Below are positions 31,433 to 35,721 of a stretch of DNA of 35,721 bases, one piece after another. Position 1 is the stretch's first letter. The number at the start of each line of letters is the position of its first letter. Position numbers and translations under genes: made by a program. Location of the stretch: NCBI GenBank assembly GCA_018715175.1, contig DVME01000080.1, positions 1 through 35,721 on the forward strand, written 5' to 3'. Below the pieces are notes generated by a model, which saw only the letters and a program-made list of their open reading frames with translations, had not been told where the DNA came from and made no database searches. This stretch comes from Candidatus Limiplasma stercoravium (GTDB taxonomy: Bacteria > Bacillota > Clostridia > Christensenellales > Aristaeellaceae).

Positions 31433-33304
31433 TTATACGTCGAACCGGCGGTCATAGAGCAGCGCGGCAATGAGCACCACCAAGCAGGAACCGGCGTTAT
31501 GCACCAGGGCGCCGGTGGTGGGATTGAGCATGCCGGCCAGCGAAAGCGCAATGGCGATGAAGTTGATAACCAGCGAAAGCGAGATGCTCAGGCGGATGGT
31601 GCGCACGGCGGCGACGGAAAGACGCTTGAGGTAGGGCAGGCGGGCGATATCGTCGCTCATGAGGGCGATATCGGCCGCTTCCACGGCGATGTCGCTGCCC
31701 ATGCCGCCCATCGCCACGCCGACGTTGGCGGTTTTCAGCGCCGGCGCGTCGTTGACGCCGTCGCCAATCATGCACACGCGGCGGCCTTGACGCTGCATCT
31801 GGTCAATGGCTTCCACCTTTTCCTGCGGCAGAAGTTCGGAGCGCACCGTTTCAATACCCACCAACTGGGCAAAGTACGCGGCCGTACGGCGGTTGTCGCC
31901 GGTGAGCAGCACGGCCTCGGCGCCCATGGCGGACAGCTTGGCTACCATGTCCTTGGCATCCGGACGCACCACGTCCGACAGCGCCGCAACGCCGGCCAAG
32001 CGCCCCTGCACGGCCACCAGCACCGACGCCTTGCCCTGGTCGCGCAGGCCCTCCAGCACCTGCGCCGCCTCCGGCGAAACGGCCACGCCGTAGCCGGCGA
32101 GGTATGCTTCGCTGCCGCACAGCAGCGTCCGGCCTTCCACCCGGGCCGACACGCCGCGGCCCGCCTCCATGTGAAAATCCTCAGCCTGCGCCAGCGTCAG
32201 ACCGAGGCTGCGCGCATGCGCCACCAGCGCTTTTCCCAAAGGATGCTCGCTGCGCGATTCCGCGGACGCCGCCAGCCGCAGCAATTCTTCCTGTGTCATG
32301 TCAGGCTCGAAGGAGCGCACGTCGCTGACCTCCAGACGTCCGAAGGTCAGCGTGCCGGTTTTGTCAAAAGCGACGAGATCAACATTTCCCATTTTTTCCA
32401 GTGCTTCGCCCGATTTGATGATGACGCCATGCTTGGTGGCCTGGCCGATGGCCGCCATGATCGCCGTGGGCGTGGCCAGCACCAGCGCGCAGGGACAAAA
32501 CACCACCAGCACCGTGACGGCGCGCACCAAATCGCCCGTGATGGCGTAGGCGACGACGGCGATGAGCATGGCCACCGGCACCAGCCAGCTGGCCCACCGG
32601 TCGGCAATGCGCTGCATGGGCGCTTTTTTGTTTTCGGCTTGGCGTACCATGCGGATGAGCTTTTGCAGGGAGCTATCCTCGCCCACGCGGGTGGCGCGGA
32701 TATCCACCGCCCCGAAGCGGTTGAGGGTGCCGCAAAATACGCTGTCCCCCGGGCCCTTATCCACCGGCAGCGATTCGCCGGTCATAATGGATTGATCAAC
32801 CGACGTTTCGCCGCTGAGTATTACGCCGTCCACCGGCACGGCCTCGCCAGGCAGGATGCGCAGCACGTCGCCCTTGCCTATGTCCTGGGCGGGAATGAGC
32901 TCCTCGCGTCCGTCCCGCAGGCGGCGGCCCTGCTGAGGCGCCAGGCCGATGAGCTTGTGCAGGCCCTTCTTGGCGCGCTCGGCGGTTTTGTCCTCCAAAA
33001 TGGCGCCGATGGCCATGATGAACGCCACCTCGCCCGCGGCGAACAAATCGCCGATGAGGATGGCGGCCATCATCGCCACGGATATCAGCAGCGCCGAGGA
33101 AATCTTGCTAATGCCAGGATTGTACACAATGCGCCACACCGCCAGGTAGACCAGCGGCAGTCCGCTGATCAGCACGGAAACCCAGGCCGGATCCACAGGC
33201 AGGGCCGTTGCTGTCAAGTCCAGAATGAGGCTGACCGCCAGAAAAACGCCGCTGACAATGGTCAGGGTCACGCCTGCCAGTTGATCCATCAGCCGCTTCA
33301 ACAT
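31433..33304 (-). CDS. P1B-type heavy-metal-transporting ATPase, no N-terminal HMA domain
   Basis: This membrane pump uses ATP to export or move soft metal ions. Order: N-terminal membrane helices, actuator loop with TGES (residues 175-178), the intramembrane metal site CPC (Cys270-Pro-Cys272) in VVFCPCALVLATPTA, the phosphorylation site Asp314 in DKTGT, the P1B-specific SEHPLG, and MIGDGVNDAPAL. The 623 aa lack an N-terminal heavy-metal-binding (HMA) domain. The last helix, LVHNAGSCLVVLIAALLYD, resembles Zn/Cd/Pb-type rather than Cu-type pumps, but the metal is uncertain. Start at 33304 by GGAGGG seven bases upstream; a longer open frame from 33361 lacks one. Divergent from a TetR-family gene, the likely regulator. 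Confidence 0.93.
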   Translation of the reverse strand: MLKRLMDQLAGVTLTIVSGVFLAVSLILDLTATALPVDPAWVSVLISGLPLVYLAVWRIVYNPGISKISSALLISVAMMAAILIGDLFAAGEVAFIMAIGAILEDKTAERAKKGLHKLIGLAPQQGRRLRDGREELIPAQDIGKGDVLRILPGEAVPVDGVILSGETSVDQSIMTGESLPVDKGPGDSVFCGTLNRFGAVDIRATRVGEDSSLQKLIRMVRQAENKKAPMQRIADRWASWLVPVAMLIAVVAYAITGDLVRAVTVLVVFCPCALVLATPTAIMAAIGQATKHGVIIKSGEALEKMGNVDLVAFDKTGTLTFGRLEVSDVRSFEPDMTQEELLRLAASAESRSEHPLGKALVAHARSLGLTLAQAEDFHMEAGRGVSARVEGRTLLCGSEAYLAGYGVAVSPEAAQVLEGLRDQGKASVLVAVQGRLAGVAALSDVVRPDAKDMVAKLSAMGAEAVLLTGDNRRTAAYFAQLVGIETVRSELLPQEKVEAIDQMQRQGRRVCMIGDGVNDAPALKTANVGVAMGGMGSDIAVEAADIALMSDDIARLPYLKRLSVAAVRTIRLSISLSLVINFIAIALSLAGMLNPTTGALVHNAGSCLVVLIAALLYDRRFDV

Positions 33305-33347
33305 GCTGTTTCCCTCCGTTTGACAACTCGCCGTCATTTGCGTATAG

Positions 33348-33360
33348 TGTATCCCATACA
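33348..33360. promoter_or_regulatory. Candidate operator between metal ATPase and TetR gene
   Basis: TGTATCCCATACA is a perfect 5-3-5 inverted repeat in the 186-bp divergent gap, 44 bases from the ATPase start. TATACT (33391-33396) and, on the other strand, the TATAAT-like bases nearby could be divergent -10 elements. A TetR dimer could bind here. The assignment is by position and symmetry only. Confidence 0.4.
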
Positions 33361-33490
33361 AGACACGATGTTCCGAATATGCGGTTATATTATACTAACT
33401 CGCCCAGCCACAGGCAACGGACATTTTTCTGCCGTCGTAGGATACCGTACAAAGAGAACCATCTGTTCCGAAACAAAGGAGGCCAACGCC

Positions 33491-34069
33491 ATGGACCGCC
33501 GGCAAAAGAAAACGCGAGAAGCCATTTTTACCGCTTTCGTAAAGCTCTTGGCGCAAAAAAGCTACTACCGCGTGACGGTACAGGAAATCGTGGATGCCGC
33601 CAACGTGGGGCGCACAACGTTTTACGCGCATTTTCCCACCCGTGACGACCTGCTGCGCGAGCTGTGCGAAGACCTGTTTCGTCACGTGTTCTCCGACGCG
33701 CCGCCCGCCGAGGTAACGCATGATTTTTCCCTGGCCGCGGGCAGTCCGCAGGAGCGGCTTACGCATGTGCTCTATCACCTGCGCGACAGCGGGCGCAACC
33801 TCATCGCCGTATTGACGGGCGAAAGCAGCGGCGCGTTTTTGCCCTACCTGCGAGATTCGCTGGCCGGGCTGTTTGGCGCGTGGCTCTCCGACGACCCGGC
33901 GGACATTCCCCGCGATTTTGTGCTGTGCCATTTGTGCGACGCCTTCATCAGCCTGGTGCAATGGTGGGTGCGCGACGGCCTGGCCCGCGCGCCGGAGGAA
34001 ATGGCCGCGTGGTTTTGGGCCGTGGCGTGCCATGGCGTTGAAAACCGCCTTCGTCCGTGGGCCCATTGA
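33491..34069 (+). CDS. TetR-family transcriptional regulator
   Basis: This 192-residue regulator has a standard TetR N-terminal helix-turn-helix: KTREAIFTAFVKLLAQKSYY, then VTVQEIVDAANVGRTTFYAHF, the conserved signature. The ligand-binding half contains FVLCHLCDAFISLVQWWV, typical of the DhaS/TetR_C-like subgroup. AAAGGAGG (33476-33483) seven bases before ATG at 33491; a much longer open frame that begins in the ATPase antisense strand is rejected. Divergent from the P1B ATPase, whose gene it may control. The ligand is unknown. Its stop codon lies inside the -35 element of the next gene. Confidence 0.94.
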   Translation: MDRRQKKTREAIFTAFVKLLAQKSYYRVTVQEIVDAANVGRTTFYAHFPTRDDLLRELCEDLFRHVFSDAPPAEVTHDFSLAAGSPQERLTHVLYHLRDSGRNLIAVLTGESSGAFLPYLRDSLAGLFGAWLSDDPADIPRDFVLCHLCDAFISLVQWWVRDGLARAPEEMAAWFWAVACHGVENRLRPWAH

Positions 34070-34095
34070 CGGACCGCCGCGCTTCATGCTATAGT
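34066..34095 (+). promoter_or_regulatory. Promoter for the DUF368 gene
   Basis: TTGACG at 34066-34071 and TATAGT at 34090-34095 are 18 bases apart. The -35 overlaps the TetR stop codon, so it is compactly placed. The start of the DUF368 gene is about 41 bases downstream. Confidence 0.7.
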
Positions 34096-34136
34096 ATGGG
34101 CTGTGTTTTCACATTTTTAGGAATGGGGCGCGCAGG

Positions 34137-35000
34137 ATGAAATTCCTCTTGGAAGTTATCCGCGGCATGGTCATCGGCCTGGCCAACATCATCCCCGGCG
34201 TAAGCGGCGGCACCATGATGGTGTCCATGGGCATTTACGACACGCTGATTCACTGCATTACCCACCTGTTTCGGGAGTTCAAAAAGTCCGTGCTCGCGCT
34301 GCTTCCCTATGCCGTGGGCATGGTGGCGGCCATCGGCTTGCTCAGCTTCGCGCTCAAATGGGCGTTTGAGGTCTATCCCCTGCCAACCAACACGTTGTTC
34401 ATCGGGCTGATCCTGGGCGGCCTTCCCGCCATTGCCGGCAAGCTCAAGGGCAAGCCCAAGGGCGTTGTGGGCGCGGCGCTGTTTGTGGCGTTCTTCGCGC
34501 TGATTCTTCTTTTGCAGGTGTTGCAGAGCGAAAACGTGGCCGCCATTCGCCTCAGCTTTGGCGAGGTCGTCAAGCTGTTTTTCCTGGGGGCTTTGGCCTC
34601 GGCCACGATGGTGATTCCCGGGGTCAGCGGCTCCATGATCCTCAAGCTGCTGGGGTATTATGAGCCCATCGTTACCGAGGCCATCCCGGGCCTGCTGTCC
34701 GCCTTTGCCGGCGGCGAATGGAGCGCCGTATGGCTCAACGTGGGCATCCTGTTTCCCTTTGGCGTAGGCATCCTGGTGGGCATTTTCGCCATTGCCAAGA
34801 TCATCGAATGGCTGCTGGCACGTTGGGAAGGGCCCACCTATTGCGCCATTTTGGGACTGGTAACCGCCTCGCCCGTCGCCATTCTGATGAGCACGGGGTT
34901 GGCGGACGTAAGTTGGAGCCTGGCGCTGATGAGCCTGGCCACCTTTGTGGTGGGCTTTCTGGTCGCCTGGCGGCTGAGCGGCAAGGAAGAAACGGTTTGA
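34137..35000 (+). CDS. DUF368 membrane protein (PopT-type undecaprenyl phosphate translocase family)
   Basis: This 287-residue polytopic membrane protein belongs to DUF368. Members of this family (PopT) have been shown to recycle undecaprenyl phosphate across the membrane for cell-wall synthesis. The two-fold repeat is obvious: ANIIPGVSGGTMM near residue 20 and MVIPGVSGSMILK near 163. About eight hydrophobic helices are present. The ribosome site is weak (AGGAATGGGG, 34119-34128). Its own promoter and a terminator after the stop make it a single-gene unit. Together with GtrA, pgsA and the GT-C-like protein in this window it adds to a set of envelope-lipid genes. Function by family, not shown here. 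Confidence 0.9.
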   Translation: MKFLLEVIRGMVIGLANIIPGVSGGTMMVSMGIYDTLIHCITHLFREFKKSVLALLPYAVGMVAAIGLLSFALKWAFEVYPLPTNTLFIGLILGGLPAIAGKLKGKPKGVVGAALFVAFFALILLLQVLQSENVAAIRLSFGEVVKLFFLGALASATMVIPGVSGSMILKLLGYYEPIVTEAIPGLLSAFAGGEWSAVWLNVGILFPFGVGILVGIFAIAKIIEWLLARWEGPTYCAILGLVTASPVAILMSTGLADVSWSLALMSLATFVVGFLVAWRLSGKEETV

Positions 35001-35009
35001 ATTCTCCGT

Positions 35010-35044
35010 ACGCCGAAGCGCAAAAGCGCTTCGGCGTTTGATTT
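35010..35044 (+). terminator. Intrinsic terminator after the DUF368 gene
   Basis: A perfect 12-bp stem (ACGCCGAAGCGC with GCGCTTCGGCGT) has an AAAA loop and is followed by TTGATTT. Confidence 0.88.
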
Positions 35045-35104
35045 GCGCACCTTCTTTGGGCGGCGGCATAGGATGAAGCAAACACGGAAAGAAGGTGGCC
35101 GGCC

Positions 35105-35721
35105 ATGCCCATCTATGCCAATTGCAGCTGCGGCGCTTGTTGCCGTTTTTTGCGTCCCTGCCGTTCTGTGCTGGGCGCTTCTGTTTATTGGACTGGGCCT
35201 ACGGGCCCTACGGGGGCGACCGGCCCGACAGGGCCTGCAGGACCGGCGGGAGCCTCCGGTGCGCGCGGCATCAGCGGTCTGACCGGTCCCACGGGCCCAA
35301 CAGGTGCGACAGGCGCCACCGGAGCCACCGGCGCTACCGGAGCCACCGGCGCTACCGGCGTCACCGGTGCTACCGGAGCCACCGGCGCGACAGGCGCTAC
35401 CGGACCTAGCGGCGCAGACGGACGTGACGGCGTAGACGGCGCGACAGGCGCCACCGGTGCCACCGGCGCTACCGGCGCTACCGGCGCTACCGGTGCTACC
35501 GGTGCTACCGGCGCTACCGGTGCTACCGGCGCTACCGGTGCTACCGGCGCAGACGGACGTGACGGCGTAGACGGCGCGACAGGCGCTACCGGCGCGACAG
35601 GCGCTACCGGCGCTACCGGCGCAGACGGACGTGACGGCGCAGACGGCGCGACAGGCCCCACCGGAGCGACCGGCGCGACTGGTGCAGACGGTGCGGATGG
35701 TGCGACAGGCGCCACCGGAGC
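35105..35721 (+). CDS. Collagen-like Gly-X-Thr/Asp repeat protein, 3' end beyond window
   Basis: The frame from ATG at 35105 stays open to the window edge (205 codons). The first 30 residues are cysteine-rich: Cys7, Cys9, Cys12, Cys13 and Cys19, [19 protein letters not shown]. From Gly31 the protein is pure Gly-[11 protein letters not shown], then long runs of GAT interrupted by blocks [12 protein letters not shown] (three copies, the last with Ala). This is the pattern of bacterial collagen-like proteins such as BclA of Bacillus spore exosporium, where Thr is glycosylated. AAGGTGG (35092-35098) lies six bases before the ATG. The frame overlaps longer antisense and +1 shadows caused by the repeat. 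The C-terminal globular domain would lie outside the window. Surface or spore-coat location is an inference. Confidence 0.9.
   Translation, partial: MPIYANCSCGACCRFLRPCRSVLGASVYWTGPTGPTGATGPTGPAGPAGASGARGISGLTGPTGPTGATGATGATGATGATGATGVTGATGATGATGATGPSGADGRDGVDGATGATGATGATGATGATGATGATGATGATGATGATGADGRDGVDGATGATGATGATGATGADGRDGADGATGPTGATGATGADGADGATGATG
35284..35721 (+). repeat. Tandem 9-bp repeats coding Gly-Ala-Thr
   Basis: Dozens of copies of a GGCGCTACC-type unit, with synonymous variation (GGTGCTACC, GGCGCGACA, GGAGCCACC). They are broken by GCAGACGGACGTGACGGCG blocks near 35413, 35549 and 35620. Near-identical units mean the copy number may change by slippage. Confidence 0.9.

Noticed and set aside
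31499-34069. An 856-codon open frame on the + strand running through the P1B ATPase gene into the TetR gene
   Set aside because: Its first 660 codons are antisense to a well-conserved ATPase and have the His/Gln/Arg-rich composition of GC-rich shadow frames. Only the TetR part from 33491 has family similarity and a ribosome site.
35185-35715. Antisense frame of Val-Ala-Pro repeats over the collagen-like gene
   Set aside because: It is the mirror of a 9-bp repeat, has no ribosome site, and the Gly-X-Y reading on the + strand begins with a proper start and leader.
35284-35721. Regular repeats resembling a CRISPR array
   Set aside because: The units are 9 bp, have no unique spacers and are in one coding frame.

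Overview
The window is a GC-rich, gene-dense stretch from an anaerobic, spore-forming member of the Firmicutes, most likely a high-GC clostridial lineage. Evidence: spoIIID next to mbl (an order shared with Bacillus subtilis), a YlbJ/SpoVV-like sporulation membrane protein, a collagen-like protein of the exosporium type, AddB rather than RecBCD, a T-box leader in front of thrS, and a reverse rubrerythrin plus rubredoxin pair typical of anaerobes. Strong Shine-Dalgarno sequences precede most genes, and several starts are TTG or GTG (histidine kinase, addB, the P-loop gene, pgsA, the GT-C-like gene, the ylbJ-like gene, prs).

Layout. 1-3309: a two-component pair (regulator cut by the window edge) and a cysteine-rich Gfo/Idh/MocA oxidoreductase in one operon. 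3316-4665 (-): mnmE, divergent from addB (4756-8049). 8151-8561: a small P-loop protein of unknown role. 8708-10201: threonine synthase. 10334-11056: reverse rubrerythrin and rubredoxin. 11223-11298: tRNA-Ala(GGC) with its own promoter and terminator. 11590-13215 (-): a secreted protein with an internal duplication. 13487-14911: spoIIID and mbl. 14914-17814: an AraC regulator divergent from a sugar isomerase and oxidoreductase pair. 17908-20575 (-): DUF512 radical-SAM-like protein and der. 20654-22718: T-box leader and a threonyl-tRNA synthetase without a full TGS domain. 22788-23381: pgsA.

23466-27454 holds a degenerate M20-family peptidase homologue, a GT-C-like membrane protein, a 69-residue protein and a GtrA protein, all on one strand. 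This looks like a cell-envelope glycosylation or lipid-carrier module. It collides tail to tail with the ylbJ-like gene, which diverges from a long-form PRPP synthetase. 29933-31338 (-) is an aldo/keto reductase-MerR operon whose promoter has the 19-bp spacer expected for MerR control. 31433-34069 is a P1B-type metal ATPase divergent from a TetR regulator. 34137-35000 is a DUF368 (PopT-type) membrane protein. The window ends inside a collagen-like gene made of Gly-Ala-Thr and Gly-X-Asp triplets.

Most of the window is core metabolism, translation and cell-envelope function. I see no prophage, insertion sequence, CRISPR array or complete defence system. The most unusual features are the CxC rubredoxin knuckle, the AddB without a Walker A motif, the M20-like protein that has lost its metal ligands, the tandem palindromic repeat upstream of the tRNA-Ala promoter, the duplicated secreted protein, and the collagen-like protein with a cysteine-rich head.
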